A stretch of DNA of 64,000 nucleotides from positions 868,001 to 932,000 of the forward strand of contig NZ_CP056087.1 in assembly GCF_001839655.2 (NCBI RefSeq), written 5' to 3'. Positions 1 to 8,961 of this stretch are shown piece by piece. The stretch comes from Pseudomonas argentinensis. Its GTDB lineage: Bacteria > Pseudomonadota > Gammaproteobacteria > Pseudomonadales > Pseudomonadaceae. Within the stretch, counting starts at the first letter, position 1. Every line of letters starts with the position of its first letter. A program made the position numbers and the translations under genes. A model generated the notes under the pieces. That model had not been told where the DNA came from and did not search any database. It saw only the letters and a program-made list of their open reading frames with translations.

Positions 1-1
1 C

Positions 2-400
2 GGCGTCGCCGATGTACAGGCCAGTGCCGCGTTCTACGAGCGCCTGGGCTGGACGCGCTCGTCCGCTTCCCAGGAGCAGATCGTCTTTATCAAACTCAAG
101 GGCCTCGCCCTGGGGCTGTTCGCCCGTGATGAGCTGGCCAGGGACGCCAACCTGCCCGAAGCCGGGCCGGCAGGCTTTTCCGGCATCACCCTGGCGCACA
201 ACCTGGACAGCCCGCAGGCCGTGGATGCCGCCATGGCCCTGGCGGTGGCCGCCGGCGGGCGGCAGGTCAAGGCGCCCGAGAAGGTGTTCTGGGGTGGTTA
301 CTCGGGCTACTTCGCCGACCCCGATGGCCATCTCTGGGAGCTGGCGCACAATCCCTTTGCGCCGCTCGATGAGGCCGGCCATATGATCCTCCCGAACTGA
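2..400 (+). CDS. VOC/glyoxalase-fold protein (5' truncated by window edge)
   Basis: The reading frame is open from the first bases to a TGA at 398-400, and its start lies outside the window. The visible 132 residues include an ASAAFYERLGW segment and, near the end, a YFADPDGHLWELAHNP segment. Both are typical of one half of the vicinal oxygen chelate (glyoxalase/bleomycin-resistance) fold, where the C-terminal Glu of the WELAHNP block is usually a metal ligand. Members bind a divalent metal and act on small electrophiles or simply bind drugs, so the substrate cannot be named. The gene converges on the acyltransferase gene just downstream. Confidence 0.8.
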   Translation, partial: GVADVQASAAFYERLGWTRSSASQEQIVFIKLKGLALGLFARDELARDANLPEAGPAGFSGITLAHNLDSPQAVDAAMALAVAAGGRQVKAPEKVFWGGYSGYFADPDGHLWELAHNPFAPLDEAGHMILPN

Positions 401-425
401 GGCGGCAAGCCGGGCTGCACAGGGC

Positions 426-1319
426 TCAGCGCCTGGCTTCCTGCTTCAGCCGGGCGATCAGCGCGTCCTTCTCTTCCCACAGGCCGCTGACCCAGTCCTG
501 CACGTACAGGCGGAAGTCCGGGTCGTTCTGGTAGTCGCCCTGCCACAACGCAGGGGCCAGCGGCCGGGTGCGGATGTCCATGATGACCGCTGGTACCTGG
601 CCGCTGATCAGCTTCCAGAACCCGGGCGGCCGGTCCTCGGCATAGACGATGGTGACGTCGAGAATCGCGTCCAGCTGCTCGCCCAGGGCGGCCAGCACGA
701 AGGCCACGCCGCCCGCCTTGGGCTTGAGCAGGTACTGGTAGGGCGAGCCCTGCTGAGCCTGTTTGGCGGGAGTGAAGCGCGTGCCTTCCAGGTAGTTGAC
801 CACGGTGACCGGCAGATCCCGGAATTTCTCGCAGGCGCGGCGGGTGATCTCCAGATCCTGGCCCTTGAGGTGCGGGTACTTTTCCAGCTTGGCCTTGCTG
901 TAGCGCTTCATGAAGGGGTAATCCAGCGCCCAGAACGCCAGGCCGAGAAAGGGCACCCAGATCAGCTGCTGCTTGAGAAAGAACTTGAAGTAGGGCGTCT
1001 TGCGGTTGAAGGCCTGCACCAGGGCCGGAATGTCGACCCACGATTGGTGGTTGCTGATGATCAGGTAGGAGGTGTCCTGGCGCAGCTCGGCGTTGCCACG
1101 GATATCCCACTGGGTCGGCGTGAGCGCGGCGAAGATACGCTTGCAGTTCTCCGCCCAGGCCTCGGCGATATGCATCACCTGGCGCGAGCAAGCGGCCTTC
1201 AGCGCCTTGCCGGGCAGCACGAACTTGCCCAGGGCAATCAGCATCATTGGCCCGATCAGAGCCAGCGTGTTGAGCAGCAGCAGAAGAATGACGGTGATGC
1301 CGGTGAGCAGACGGCGCAT
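426..1319 (-). CDS. PlsC-family (YihG-like) inner-membrane acyltransferase
   Basis: This 297-residue protein begins with a hydrophobic segment (about residues 8-32) that should anchor it in the inner membrane. The acyltransferase catalytic HX4D motif is H91-QSWV-D96, and the acceptor-phosphate motif appears as EGTR at 178-181. Both place it in the LPLAT/PlsC superfamily. Length and motif context fit the YihG-type 1-acyl-glycerol-3-phosphate acyltransferase-like proteins, which transfer acyl chains to lysophospholipids. The start at 1319 is chosen over an in-frame ATG 57 bases upstream because an AAGGAG ribosome binding site sits just before it and the membrane segment follows directly. The exact acceptor lipid is not known. 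Confidence 0.85.
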   Translation of the reverse strand: MRRLLTGITVILLLLLNTLALIGPMMLIALGKFVLPGKALKAACSRQVMHIAEAWAENCKRIFAALTPTQWDIRGNAELRQDTSYLIISNHQSWVDIPALVQAFNRKTPYFKFFLKQQLIWVPFLGLAFWALDYPFMKRYSKAKLEKYPHLKGQDLEITRRACEKFRDLPVTVVNYLEGTRFTPAKQAQQGSPYQYLLKPKAGGVAFVLAALGEQLDAILDVTIVYAEDRPPGFWKLISGQVPAVIMDIRTRPLAPALWQGDYQNDPDFRLYVQDWVSGLWEEKDALIARLKQEARR

Positions 1320-1434
1320 GACAGCTCCTTGGGGACACGAGGTGTTCATCATAGGCAGACCGCAGGCTGGCGCCAAATCGGTGGGCTGGGCATGGCGTTA
1401 CCGGAGGCCGTTGAAGCGGACAGTGACCTTCTTA

Positions 1435-1660
1435 TGTGGGAGCGGGCCATGGCCGCGATTTTTTCGCGCGCATGGCGCGCTCCCACAGGGACTGGTCTGT
1501 CGGTTACGTAGGGTGGACAACGCTCTTCTTGTCCACCATTGCGATCGTGGAGCGGTGGACGGTTTGTGGGAACAGGCCATGCCCGTGATCTTTCGCGGGC
1601 ATGGACTAGGCGTCCCCGCCCGCTCTCACAGGAAATGTGCAGTGGCTGCTCCCACAACAC
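1435..1660. repeat. Cluster of REP-like palindromic repeats
   Basis: This fills the 360-base gap between the acyltransferase gene and rsmE. A near-perfect palindrome at 1435-1487 has arms TGTGGGAGCG and CGCTCCCACA with an inner GGCCATGGCC and a T-rich loop. A second, imperfect one at 1565-1630 starts TGTGGGA and ends TCTCACA, and a partial arm GCTCCCACA lies at 1648-1656. Between them GTGGACAA (1513-1520) pairs with TTGTCCAC (1529-1536), and GGTGGAC recurs about 20 bases later. Such GTGGGAGCGG units are the common extragenic palindromes of Pseudomonas, often lying past gene ends, where they can affect mRNA stability or termination. No coding potential was seen. Confidence 0.75.
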
Positions 1661-1679
1661 ACCTGCCTAAACGTGTCGC

Positions 1680-2387
1680 TTAGAACAACCGGGCAAGCAG
1701 CGCCGTGACCGCCGTTTCCACCCGCAGAATCCGTTCGCCCAGCTGCACCGGCTGCAGGCCGGCTTCGGCCAGCTTGTCGACTTCGTAGGGAATCCAGCCG
1801 CCCTCCGGGCCGATGGCCAGGGTTACCGGCTGCTCTACGGCGCGCGGGCAGGCCGGGTAGTCGCCGGGGTGGCCGGTCAGGCCGAGGGTGCCGGCCGCCA
1901 ACTGCGGCAGGCGGTCCTCGACGAAGGGCTTGAAGCGCTTCTCGATGAGCACCTCGGGCAACACCGTATCGCGGGCCTGCTCCAGGCCGAGGATCAACTG
2001 TTCACGAATCGCCGCGGGCTCGAGGAAGGGCGTCTGCCAGAAGCTCTTTTCCACCCGGTAGCTGTTGAGCAGCACCAGCCGCGGCACGCCCATGGCGCTG
2101 ACGCTCTGCAGCACGCGCTTGAGCATCTTCGGGCGCGGCAGGGCCAGCAGCAGGGTGATCGGCAGCTTGGCGGGTGGCGGCTGGTCGAAGGCGACCTGCA
2201 GTTCGGCGCCCGACGCATCGAGCTGCAGCAACTGGCCGCGGCCCATCTGGCCGCCAAGGCGGCCGACACGCAGGGTGTCGCCGTTCTCGGCACGGTGCAC
2301 TTCATTGAGGTGAACGAGGCGCCGGCCACTCAAACGCACCCGGTCGGCGGCGACGAAGTCGCCGTCCTCGAGCAGCAGCAGGTTCAT
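1680..2387 (-). CDS. rsmE: 16S rRNA (uracil(1498)-N(3))-methyltransferase RsmE
   Basis: This 235-residue protein is of family length. It has an N-terminal PUA-like RNA-binding part ([18 protein letters not shown]) and a C-terminal SPOUT methyltransferase domain with the knot signatures AIGPEGGW and [11 protein letters not shown], which form the S-adenosylmethionine pocket. RsmE methylates U1498 of 16S rRNA in the assembled 30S subunit. Its ATG overlaps the tatC stop codon by four bases, so it is probably translated from the tat message. It is the last gene of the long minus-strand run, with the REP cluster directly after its stop. Confidence 0.95.
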   Translation of the reverse strand: MNLLLLEDGDFVAADRVRLSGRRLVHLNEVHRAENGDTLRVGRLGGQMGRGQLLQLDASGAELQVAFDQPPPAKLPITLLLALPRPKMLKRVLQSVSAMGVPRLVLLNSYRVEKSFWQTPFLEPAAIREQLILGLEQARDTVLPEVLIEKRFKPFVEDRLPQLAAGTLGLTGHPGDYPACPRAVEQPVTLAIGPEGGWIPYEVDKLAEAGLQPVQLGERILRVETAVTALLARLF

Positions 2388-3175
2388 GGCTGGACGCTGG
2401 GCGGCTGATCGGCCGGTGCGTCCTGGTCTTCATCGGGTTCGCCACGGCGCGTGCGGATCAGGCTGCCGGCCAGGATGCCGAGCTCGAACAGCAGCCACAT
2501 CGGCACCGCCAGCAGGGTCTGGGAGAAGATGTCCGGCGGGGTGAGGATCATGCCCACCACGAAGCAGCCGATGATCACGTAGGGGCGGATCTTGCGCAGG
2601 TACGCAACGTCGACGATGCCAATCCAGATCAGCAGCACCACGGCCACCGGAATTTCGAACGCCACGCCAAAGGCGAAGAACAGCGTCATCACGAAGTCGA
2701 GGTAGCTGGCGATGTCGGTCATCATCGACACGCCTTCGGGCGTCACGCTGGCGAAGAAGTGGAAGATGATCGGGAATACCAGGAAGTAGGCGAAGGCCAT
2801 GCCAGCGTAGAACAGGATGATGCTGGAGATCAGCAGCGGAATGGCGATGCGCTTCTCGTGCCTGTACAGCCCTGGCGCGATGAAACCCCAGACCTGATGC
2901 AGGATCACCGGCATGGCCAGGAACACCGCGACGATCATGGTCAGCTTGAAGGGCGTGAGGAACGGCGAGGCCACGTCCGTGGCGATCATCGTCGCGCCTT
3001 CGGGCAGGTACTGGCGCAGCGGTGCCGAGACCAGGGTGTAGATCTTCTGGGCGAAGTAGAACAGGCCGGCGAAGATCAGAAAGATCGCCGCCACACAGCG
3101 CAGCAGGCGCGTACGCAACTCGGCGAGATGGGAAACCAGCGGCATTTCCTGGTCGTTGTCGGGCAGTCGACTCAT
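2384..3175 (-). CDS. tatC: Sec-independent protein translocase subunit TatC
   Basis: TatC is the polytopic core of the twin-arginine translocase; with TatB it recognises twin-arginine signal peptides and moves folded proteins across the inner membrane. The 263-residue product opens with the family's cytoplasmic motif ([16 protein letters not shown]) and has about six hydrophobic segments, including [20 protein letters not shown] and an [12 protein letters not shown] block typical of TatC. The C-terminal tail is acidic and proline-rich. The start codon overlaps the tatB stop by four bases, and the stop overlaps the rsmE start by four, indicating a coupled tatABC-rsmE message. Confidence 0.97.
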   Translation of the reverse strand: MSRLPDNDQEMPLVSHLAELRTRLLRCVAAIFLIFAGLFYFAQKIYTLVSAPLRQYLPEGATMIATDVASPFLTPFKLTMIVAVFLAMPVILHQVWGFIAPGLYRHEKRIAIPLLISSIILFYAGMAFAYFLVFPIIFHFFASVTPEGVSMMTDIASYLDFVMTLFFAFGVAFEIPVAVVLLIWIGIVDVAYLRKIRPYVIIGCFVVGMILTPPDIFSQTLLAVPMWLLFELGILAGSLIRTRRGEPDEDQDAPADQPPSVQP

Positions 3176-3576
3176 GGTTGCGGCGTCTTGTCCTGGCTGG
3201 CGACGGGCGCCGGGGCGGGCGCTGTGGCTGGTGCTGGAGCGGGCTCCAGCGGGGCTTGCGCCGCGGGCTCGGTGGCGGCGGGCGTCTGCATGGCCGGTGG
3301 CGGCACGCTGGCCTGGGGCGCGGGCGGCAGGATGTCGTGCCTGACCGCCTGCATCTCGCGCTCCAGCTCGAGGATGCGTTCGTTATGCAGTTGCCGACGA
3401 ATTTCGTCGGCGCCGATCTCGCGCTCGACTTCTTCCTTGATCGAATTGAAGCTGCGCTTGATGCGCCCGATCCACAGGCCCGCCGTGCGCGCCGCGCCTG
3501 GCAGGCGCTCGGGGCCGAGCACCAGCAGGGCAATCAGCCCGACCAGCAGCAGCTCGCTGAAACTGATACCGAACAT
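3172..3576 (-). CDS. tatB: Sec-independent protein translocase subunit TatB
   Basis: This 134-residue protein begins with the single membrane helix and hinge typical of TatB ([21 protein letters not shown], then PERLP). An amphipathic helix and a long charged helix (about residues 30-75) follow. The last 50 residues are almost entirely Pro and Ala, which is a low-complexity tail. TatB pairs with TatC in the signal-peptide receptor complex. The Glu-rich helix and the GPERLP hinge separate it from TatA, which lies eight bases upstream in the same operon. Confidence 0.96.
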   Translation of the reverse strand: MFGISFSELLLVGLIALLVLGPERLPGAARTAGLWIGRIKRSFNSIKEEVEREIGADEIRRQLHNERILELEREMQAVRHDILPPAPQASVPPPAMQTPAATEPAAQAPLEPAPAPATAPAPAPVASQDKTPQP

Positions 3577-3584
3577 GCTTTGCC

Positions 3585-3851
3585 TCAGTCTTTGCGCAGC
3601 GGTTCTTCGACCTTGCTGGCCTGGCCTTCAACGGTGTGCGGCTGGTTCAGCGGCGCCTGCTGCTGGTAAGGCTGCTGCGGCTGTTGTGCGTGCGGATCGG
3701 CCGGCTTGCCGTCCTCCTCGTTCATCGCCTTGCGGAAACCCTTGATGGTTTCGCCGAGGTCGGAACCCAGGTTCTTGAGTTTCTTGGTGCCGAACACCAG
3801 CACCACGACGATCAGAATGACGACCCAGTGTTTCCAGTCGAAAATGCCCAT
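3585..3851 (-). CDS. tatA: Sec-independent protein translocase subunit TatA
   Basis: This 88-residue TatA has one N-terminal membrane helix ([21 protein letters not shown]) followed by the amphipathic helix containing [10 protein letters not shown]. The remaining tail is hydrophilic and rich in Gln and Pro. TatA subunits polymerise to let folded cargo pass once TatBC has bound a signal peptide. The FGTKKL hinge after the membrane helix is the TatA form, where TatB has GPERLP. The gene starts 24 bases after hisE and leads the tatABC-rsmE segment. Confidence 0.97.
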   Translation of the reverse strand: MGIFDWKHWVVILIVVVLVFGTKKLKNLGSDLGETIKGFRKAMNEEDGKPADPHAQQPQQPYQQQAPLNQPHTVEGQASKVEEPLRKD

Positions 3852-3875
3852 GTTTCGTAGTCCTCGTCAGCGTCG

Positions 3876-4217
3876 TTATTGAGTGTCGCCGTCGCTGCGC
3901 GCGGCTTTTTCCGCGTGCCCCGACAGGCCGAAACGGCGATCCAGTTCATCGAGCACCGCCTGCGGGTGCTGATCCAGCGCGGCCAGCATGACCAGGCTGT
4001 GGAACCACAGGTCGGCGGTTTCGTAGATCAGGTCGCTGCAGTCGCCGCTGGTGGCAGCGTCCTTGGCAGCCAGAATGGTTTCCACCGATTCTTCACCGAC
4101 CTTCTCCAGGATCTTGTTCAGGCCCTTGTGGTACAGGCTGGCCACGTACGAGCTGTCCGGCGCCGCGCCCTTGCGCGACTCCAGCACCTCGGCCAGGCGC
4201 TCGAGGGTATCAGTCAT
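3876..4217 (-). CDS. hisE: Phosphoribosyl-ATP diphosphatase HisE
   Basis: HisE hydrolyses phosphoribosyl-ATP to phosphoribosyl-AMP and pyrophosphate, the second step of histidine synthesis. The 113-residue product carries the all-alpha NTP pyrophosphatase motif [15 protein letters not shown], whose Glu residues bind Mg, and a later [11 protein letters not shown] segment. It is a stand-alone enzyme, not a HisIE fusion. It overlaps the end of hisI by eight bases, so the two consecutive pathway steps are co-translated. Their linkage to tat genes, away from the main his operon, is the usual Pseudomonas arrangement. Confidence 0.95.
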   Translation of the reverse strand: MTDTLERLAEVLESRKGAAPDSSYVASLYHKGLNKILEKVGEESVETILAAKDAATSGDCSDLIYETADLWFHSLVMLAALDQHPQAVLDELDRRFGLSGHAEKAARSDGDTQ

Positions 4218-4611
4218 GGCGGTGCTCCGGCGAATAGATGGTGTGCGGATCTTTCAGCACCGCATCGACGGTTTTCCAGGCACCGTTCTCGAACACCCGG
4301 TAGAAGCAGCTTTCGCGACCGGTGTGGCAGGCGATGCCACCCAGCTGTTCGACCATCAGCACGATCACGTCGGCGTCGCAATCCAGGCGCAGTTCGTGGA
4401 GTTTCTGCACATGCCCGGACTCCTCGCCCTTGCGCCACAGCTTGCCGCGCGAACGTGACCAATAGATGGCGCGCCCCTCGCTGGCGGTCAGCGCCAGGGC
4501 TTCGCGGTTCATCCAGGCCATCATCAGGATGCGCCCGGTCTGGTGATCCTGGGCAATGGCCGGCACCAGGCCGTTGTCGTCCCACTTGATTGCATCTAAC
4601 CAGTCGTTCAT
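4210..4611 (-). CDS. hisI: Phosphoribosyl-AMP cyclohydrolase HisI
   Basis: HisI opens the adenine ring of phosphoribosyl-AMP, the third step of histidine synthesis, using zinc and magnesium. The 133-residue sequence has [14 protein letters not shown] near the N terminus. The metal region carries a DCDAD block, which supplies both Mg-binding Asp residues and a zinc Cys, and then CHTGRESC with the other two Cys ligands. The start at 4611 gives the family-typical N terminus MNDWLDAI and is preceded by a purine-rich GGAAAT. An upstream in-frame ATG would add nine unconserved residues. Confidence 0.94.
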   Translation of the reverse strand: MNDWLDAIKWDDNGLVPAIAQDHQTGRILMMAWMNREALALTASEGRAIYWSRSRGKLWRKGEESGHVQKLHELRLDCDADVIVLMVEQLGGIACHTGRESCFYRVFENGAWKTVDAVLKDPHTIYSPEHRHD

Positions 4612-4663
4612 TGCATTTCCATCTCTATATCGCGCCAAGTGTGCCAGCCGGGGCGCGGGCTGG

Positions 4664-6271
4664 CTATCGGCGCAGAACCAGGTACAGACCGCTGGCGCCC
4701 ATCAGCCAGGCCGGCCAGGCGGTGGCGGGTTCGCTCAGGCTGCCCAGGCCAAGGGCCGTCACCACGCTGCCGCCGATCAGCGCTGCGCCTATCAGTCGCA
4801 CCGTCCAGCCATCGCGTTCGCGCCATGGCGGCGGTGGGTCGTTGGCATGGGGCTGGGCCATGCGCTCGAGCAGGCTGCGGGTCATGTTGGCCAGGTGGGG
4901 CAATTGCTCGACCTGGCTTTGCAGGTTGTGCATGACGTTGCGCGGGCTGATGCGCTCGCGCATCCAGCGCTCCAGGAATGGCTGGGCGGTGGTCCACAGG
5001 TCCAGGTCGGGGTACAGCTGGCGGCCCAGGCCCTCGATGTTCAGCAGGGTCTTCTGCAAGAGCACCAGCTGTGGCTGGATTTCCATGTTGAAGCGCCGCG
5101 CGGTCTGGAACAGGCGCATCAGCAGCAGGCCGAAGGAGATATCCTTCAGCGGCCGCTCGAAGATCGGCTCGCAGACGGTACGGATCGCCGCCTCGAAGTC
5201 GTTGACCTGGGTTTCCTGGGGCACCCAGCCCGAGTCGATGTGCAGCTGCGCCACCTTGCGATAGTCGCGCTTGAAGAAGGCCACCAGGTTGCGCGCCAGG
5301 TAGTCCTGATCCTCGGGGGTCAGGCTGCCGATGATGCCGCAGTCGATGGCGATGTATTGCGGGTTCCATGGCGTGCGGGTGCTGACGAAGATGTTGCCCG
5401 GGTGCATGTCGGCGTGGAAGAAGCTGTGGGTGAACACCTGGGTGAAGAAGATCTCCACGCCGCGCTCGGCCAGCAGCTTCATGTCGGTGCGCTGGTCGGC
5501 CAGGGTGGCCATGTCGTTGACCGGAATGCCGTAGATGCGCTCCATCACCAGCACCTTGGGACGGCACCAGTCCCAGTACACCTGGGGCACGTAGAGCAGG
5601 CCGGAATCCTCGAAGTTGCGTCGCAGCTGGCTGGCGTTGGCGGCCTCGCGCAAGAGGTCGAGCTCGTCGTAGATGGTTTTTTCGTAATCGCTGACCACGT
5701 CCACCGGGTGCAGGCGGCGGGCTTCGGCCGAGGCGCGCTCGGCCAGCTTGGCGAGCAGGAACAGCCAGGCCATGTCAGCCTTGATCACCGGCTTGAGGCC
5801 GGGGCGCACCACCTTGACCACTACCTCTTCGCCGCTTTTCAGCTGCGCGGCGTGCACCTGGGCCACCGAGGCCGAGGCCAGTGGCGTGGTGTCGAAGCGG
5901 GCGAAGGCCACGCCCACCGGCACGCCGAGCTGCTCTTCGATCAAGGCCAGGGACTTGGCCGGGTCGAACGGCGGTACGCGATCCTGCAGGTGCGCCAGTT
6001 CGTCGGCGATATCCGGTGGCAGCAGGTCGCGGCGGGTGGACAGCAGCTGGCCGAACTTGATGAAGATCGGCCCCAGTTCCTCCAGCGCCAGGCGCAGGCT
6101 TTCGCCGCGGCTGCGCGACGACTTGCCGCGCGGCACCCAGCGCCACGGCAGCACGTAACGCGGTGCGCGCAGCCAGAAGGGCAGCGGCAGGGCGAACAGC
6201 AGGTCATCCAGGCGGTAGCGGATGACCACGTAGAGGATGCGCAACAGACGACGAACGGCAAGCAGCTTCAT
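4664..6271 (-). CDS. ubiB: UbiB family atypical kinase/ATPase for ubiquinone synthesis
   Basis: UbiB is a membrane-attached atypical kinase-fold protein (ABC1/ADCK/COQ8 family) needed for ubiquinone assembly; it is thought to use ATPase activity to help lipid intermediates reach the Ubi enzymes. In the 535 residues the invariant KxGQ motif is K72-F-G-Q75, a catalytic-loop-like ADMHPGN lies near residue 305 and the metal-binding AIDCG follows. Two hydrophobic segments at the C terminus (about residues 485-533) are the expected membrane anchors. The start overlaps the ubiJ stop by four bases, and a gap of about 50 bases separates it from hisI downstream. Confidence 0.95.
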   Translation of the reverse strand: MKLLAVRRLLRILYVVIRYRLDDLLFALPLPFWLRAPRYVLPWRWVPRGKSSRSRGESLRLALEELGPIFIKFGQLLSTRRDLLPPDIADELAHLQDRVPPFDPAKSLALIEEQLGVPVGVAFARFDTTPLASASVAQVHAAQLKSGEEVVVKVVRPGLKPVIKADMAWLFLLAKLAERASAEARRLHPVDVVSDYEKTIYDELDLLREAANASQLRRNFEDSGLLYVPQVYWDWCRPKVLVMERIYGIPVNDMATLADQRTDMKLLAERGVEIFFTQVFTHSFFHADMHPGNIFVSTRTPWNPQYIAIDCGIIGSLTPEDQDYLARNLVAFFKRDYRKVAQLHIDSGWVPQETQVNDFEAAIRTVCEPIFERPLKDISFGLLLMRLFQTARRFNMEIQPQLVLLQKTLLNIEGLGRQLYPDLDLWTTAQPFLERWMRERISPRNVMHNLQSQVEQLPHLANMTRSLLERMAQPHANDPPPPWRERDGWTVRLIGAALIGGSVVTALGLGSLSEPATAWPAWLMGASGLYLVLRR

Positions 6272-6885
6272 GCGATGGGCTTATGGCGTTGGGCGAGGCG
6301 CTCGATGCGCGCGTCGAGACGGTCGAGGGAAAGTTTCAGGTCATCGAGTTCGGCGAAGCGGGCGTCGGCCTCGCGGCGGCCAACCAGGGTGCGCGATTCT
6401 TCGCTGAGGTAATCGGCCAGGCTCAGTTGCAGGCTGTGCAGGTTCTCCCGGGTCCAGCCGGCGCGGCTGCGCAGGTGGCCGGCCAGCAGCGCCGTGGGCA
6501 CCGGGCCGAGCCAGCGCGACAGCTGGTATTCCCAGTCCAGGTCGAGATCCTGCAGCACGCCGGCCAGCTCCATCAGCGCGCCGCTGTCGCCATCCAGATC
6601 CACGTCGGGTGCGTGCAGGACGGCCTGTTTGTCCTTGGCCAGGGCCAGGCGCAGCAGGGCACTGGCCGGCGCACGCAGGGTGCAGTCGACCGCGCCGGCC
6701 CACTGGCTGGCCAGGCGCAGGCCCTGGCCGTCGGCGAGAATGAACAGTTGCACGGCCGGCGCCTGGCACTCGACCGCGATTACCCGACCATTGAGCCTGG
6801 CCAGGCGCGGCAGGGCGGTACTGTCCAACGCAAGTACGCGGTTGATGCCGCGTTCGACGCCGGCGAGCAGGGCCAGGGTCAGCAT
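6268..6885 (-). CDS. ubiJ: Ubiquinone biosynthesis accessory factor UbiJ
   Basis: UbiJ is a non-enzymatic scaffold of the soluble Ubi complex; its SCP2 lipid-binding domain is thought to hold polyprenyl intermediates for the hydroxylases. The 205-residue product has an N-terminal SCP2-like half ([20 protein letters not shown] is a representative stretch) and a C-terminal charged coiled-coil (about residues 165-200, [20 protein letters not shown]), as known for the family. It lies between ubiE and ubiB, overlapping ubiE by one base and ubiB by four, the conserved proteobacterial order. Confidence 0.92.
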   Translation of the reverse strand: MLTLALLAGVERGINRVLALDSTALPRLARLNGRVIAVECQAPAVQLFILADGQGLRLASQWAGAVDCTLRAPASALLRLALAKDKQAVLHAPDVDLDGDSGALMELAGVLQDLDLDWEYQLSRWLGPVPTALLAGHLRSRAGWTRENLHSLQLSLADYLSEESRTLVGRREADARFAELDDLKLSLDRLDARIERLAQRHKPIA

Positions 6886-7655
6886 CAGGGTTTGATACCG
6901 CGGTGCAGGGCGACGATGCCGCCGGTCATGTTGTGATAGGTCACGCGGTCGAAGCCGGCGTCCAGCATCATCGCCTTGAGGGTGTCCTGATCGGGGTGCA
7001 TGCGGATCGACTCGGCCAGGTAGCGGTAGCTGTCTGCGTCGTTGGTGACCAGCTTGCCCACCAGCGGCATGAAGTTGAACGAATAGGTGTCGTAGACCTT
7101 GGACAGTAGGCTGCTCTTCGGCTTGGAGAACTCCAGCACCAGCAGTCGGCCGCCGGGCTTGAGCACACGCAGCATGGAGGCGATGGCCGCGTCCTTGTGG
7201 GTGACGTTGCGCAGGCCGAAGGCGATGGTCACGCAGTCGAAGTGGTTGTCCGGGAAGGGCAGCTTCTCGGCGTCGGCCTGCACGAAGGAAATGTTGCCCG
7301 ACACGCCGCGGTCGAGCAGGCGGTCACGGCCGACCTTGAGCATCGACGCGTTGATGTCGGCCAGCACCACCTCGCCGGTCTCGCCGACGATGCGCGAGAA
7401 CTGGCGGGCCAGATCGCCCGTGCCGCCAGCGATGTCGAGCACGCGGTTGCCACTGCGCACACCGGACAGCTCGATGGTGAAGCGCTTCCACAGGCGGTGC
7501 ATGCCGCCGGAAAGCAGGTCGTTCATCAGGTCGTACTTGGCGGCCACCGAATGGAACACCTCGGCGACCTTTTCCGCCTTGCGGCTTTCCGGAACGTCCT
7601 GGAAGCCGAAGTGGGTGGTGGGTTCGCTGTTGTCGTTCTTGCGCGGATCGTTCAT
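6885..7655 (-). CDS. ubiE: Ubiquinone/menaquinone biosynthesis C-methyltransferase UbiE
   Basis: UbiE uses S-adenosylmethionine to C-methylate the benzoquinol ring of ubiquinone precursors and demethylmenaquinol where present. The 256-residue protein has the class I SAM motif [10 protein letters not shown], the UbiE/COQ5 signature around [19 protein letters not shown], and the second family block [21 protein letters not shown]. It is the first gene of the nine-gene minus-strand run to rsmE, so the promoter for ubiquinone, histidine and Tat genes probably lies in the 317 bases upstream of it. Confidence 0.97.
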   Translation of the reverse strand: MNDPRKNDNSEPTTHFGFQDVPESRKAEKVAEVFHSVAAKYDLMNDLLSGGMHRLWKRFTIELSGVRSGNRVLDIAGGTGDLARQFSRIVGETGEVVLADINASMLKVGRDRLLDRGVSGNISFVQADAEKLPFPDNHFDCVTIAFGLRNVTHKDAAIASMLRVLKPGGRLLVLEFSKPKSSLLSKVYDTYSFNFMPLVGKLVTNDADSYRYLAESIRMHPDQDTLKAMMLDAGFDRVTYHNMTGGIVALHRGIKP

Positions 7656-7972
7656 GTGGCCCTTTTCCTGAAGTCCGGGAGGCGTTGGCGTCTGCTCAGT
7701 GTTCGGGCCCTAAGCCCAGCGTGGCGTGACCGTGATCATGAGACAGCGCCGGGCTCGTCTCATCAGTGAGTCAGACAATCGAAAAGGCGAGTTTACCGAG
7801 GTAAATAAGCGTTTCCATCGACTTGCTGATTCACGGCCCGTTCAGCCGCTTGTACAGCGCCGAGTGGCGGCATTCTAAACCCAAAAGCCGGGCGCCGGCT
7901 GCACGCGTGGTAGTGGGCCGGCGGGCGCTTCTTGTATATTGCCCCGCCCGCGTTTTCAGTCAGGAGAGCCCT
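7656..7972. other. Divergent intergenic region between ubiE and the PHA-system gene
   Basis: No gene is seen in this gap, which must hold divergent promoters. On the plus strand TATATT at 7935-7940 is a possible -10 box about 33 bases before the next ATG; no good -35 is visible. An inverted repeat ATGAGAC (7738-7744) / GTCTCAT (7757-7763) with a 12-base loop lies about 80 bases before ubiE. In P. aeruginosa the gene next to ubiE is also a PHA-system gene, so this junction is conserved. Confidence 0.4.
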
Positions 7973-8251
7973 ATGGCCAGAATCACCGTCGACCGCCCCC
8001 ACGATCTGGGTATCGAGGCCGCCCGTGGCAAGGCTGAAAAGCTCGCCGAACGTCTGGCCCGCGAGTACGACGTGCGTTACCAGTGGAAGGGCGACACCCT
8101 GGAATTCAAACGCAGCGGCGCCGACGGGCGCATCGACGTCAGCGAAGACCGCGTCCACCTGCAGCTCAACCTCGGCCTGCTGCTGTCGGTGCTGAGCGGC
8201 AAGATCAAGAGCGAGATCGAGGAAGTGCTGGATCGGGAGCTGGCAGCCTGA
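7973..8251 (+). CDS. Polyhydroxyalkanoic acid system family protein
   Basis: This 92-residue cytoplasmic protein matches the small family found beside PHA granule genes in Pseudomonas (PHA_gran_rgn type). Its N-terminal block (MARITVDRPHDLGIEAARGK) is the most recognisable. A charged helix and an EFKRSGADGRIDVSEDRVHL strand region follow. The molecular function is not established; it is usually found near the phasin genes phaF and phaI. No phasin gene is present here: the next genes are unrelated lipoproteins, so the PHA linkage seems to be broken in this strain. The ATG follows an AGGAG ribosome binding site. Confidence 0.8.
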   Translation: MARITVDRPHDLGIEAARGKAEKLAERLAREYDVRYQWKGDTLEFKRSGADGRIDVSEDRVHLQLNLGLLLSVLSGKIKSEIEEVLDRELAA

Positions 8252-8268
8252 GGTAGTAACCGAGGATT

Positions 8269-8838
8269 TCAGTCTGTTGCCTGTCCATGCATGATCGCAG
8301 GACGGGCGACTAAGCCTGAGCGCTCGGGGTGCTTTTTCAGGAAGCTGCGTAATGTTTGTTGCTGTCTGTCCACGATGCAGATGGCAATGTCCGGCGATGG
8401 AACTGAGCAACTGCCTAATGCGAGAGGCCCGCAACTTTTGGCGCCATAAAGCGCTGCTGGGCGACTATCGGAGCGGCATCCGTAGACCATCTCCCCGAGA
8501 TAATTGAGCTGTCCTTTCGTCACGGTAAAGCGCAACGGCTTGGAGTAAGGGCCCATGACGCCGCGACGAGAGCCTAGCGAAGAGACTTCATAGTCCCCCT
8601 CCGGCAGCCATGCCGAATAATAGTCCTTCGCACCCCAGCCGAATCGCTGGTCCGTCTCGAGATTATGAAACTCCAGCCAGGTGCCGTAAGGGCCGCTGTT
8701 GACCATGGCGCCGACCACCAAACCAGCGTTTTCCTCGGAATACACTTTTGAGTCGAGGCGCATTTCTTCTGGCATGGATGAACATCCGGTCACGAGCCCT
8801 GCAACAGAAACGATCAGAAAGCGCCTGATACCCAACAT
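8269..8838 (-). CDS. Small lipoprotein of unknown function
   Basis: The product (189 residues) starts with a lipoprotein signal peptide: two Arg residues, a hydrophobic core and the lipobox LVTG-C at residues 16-19 with the acylated Cys next. The mature part has a compact region with AWLPEGDYEVSSLGSRRG and KPLRFTVTKGQLNYLGEM, a pattern common in small beta-sandwich lipoproteins with a DUF2846-like style, but I cannot assign a family. Several Cys residues (CRSDSR, SCGPLALGSC, CIVD) suggest disulphides. Base composition is visibly less GC-rich than that of neighbours. It is divergent to the next lipoprotein gene, sharing a 123-base upstream region. Confidence 0.7.
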   Translation of the reverse strand: MLGIRRFLIVSVAGLVTGCSSMPEEMRLDSKVYSEENAGLVVGAMVNSGPYGTWLEFHNLETDQRFGWGAKDYYSAWLPEGDYEVSSLGSRRGVMGPYSKPLRFTVTKGQLNYLGEMVYGCRSDSRPAALYGAKSCGPLALGSCSVPSPDIAICIVDRQQQTLRSFLKKHPERSGLVARPAIMHGQATD

Positions 8839-8961
8839 GCTTCATTCTCCATCTATTTATGTAAACCAGTGCGTCCATCGCGCTGACAGAGCTAGACGCT
8901 CTGAACGCCTTTCATTAGGCTGAGCGTCCTCGTTACCCCAGCATCAAGGACGATAGATCTC

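Noticed and set aside
4556..6412. Plus-strand open frame opposite ubiB and part of hisI
   Set aside because: UbiB motifs fix the minus strand as coding; the opposite frame has no recognisable domain.
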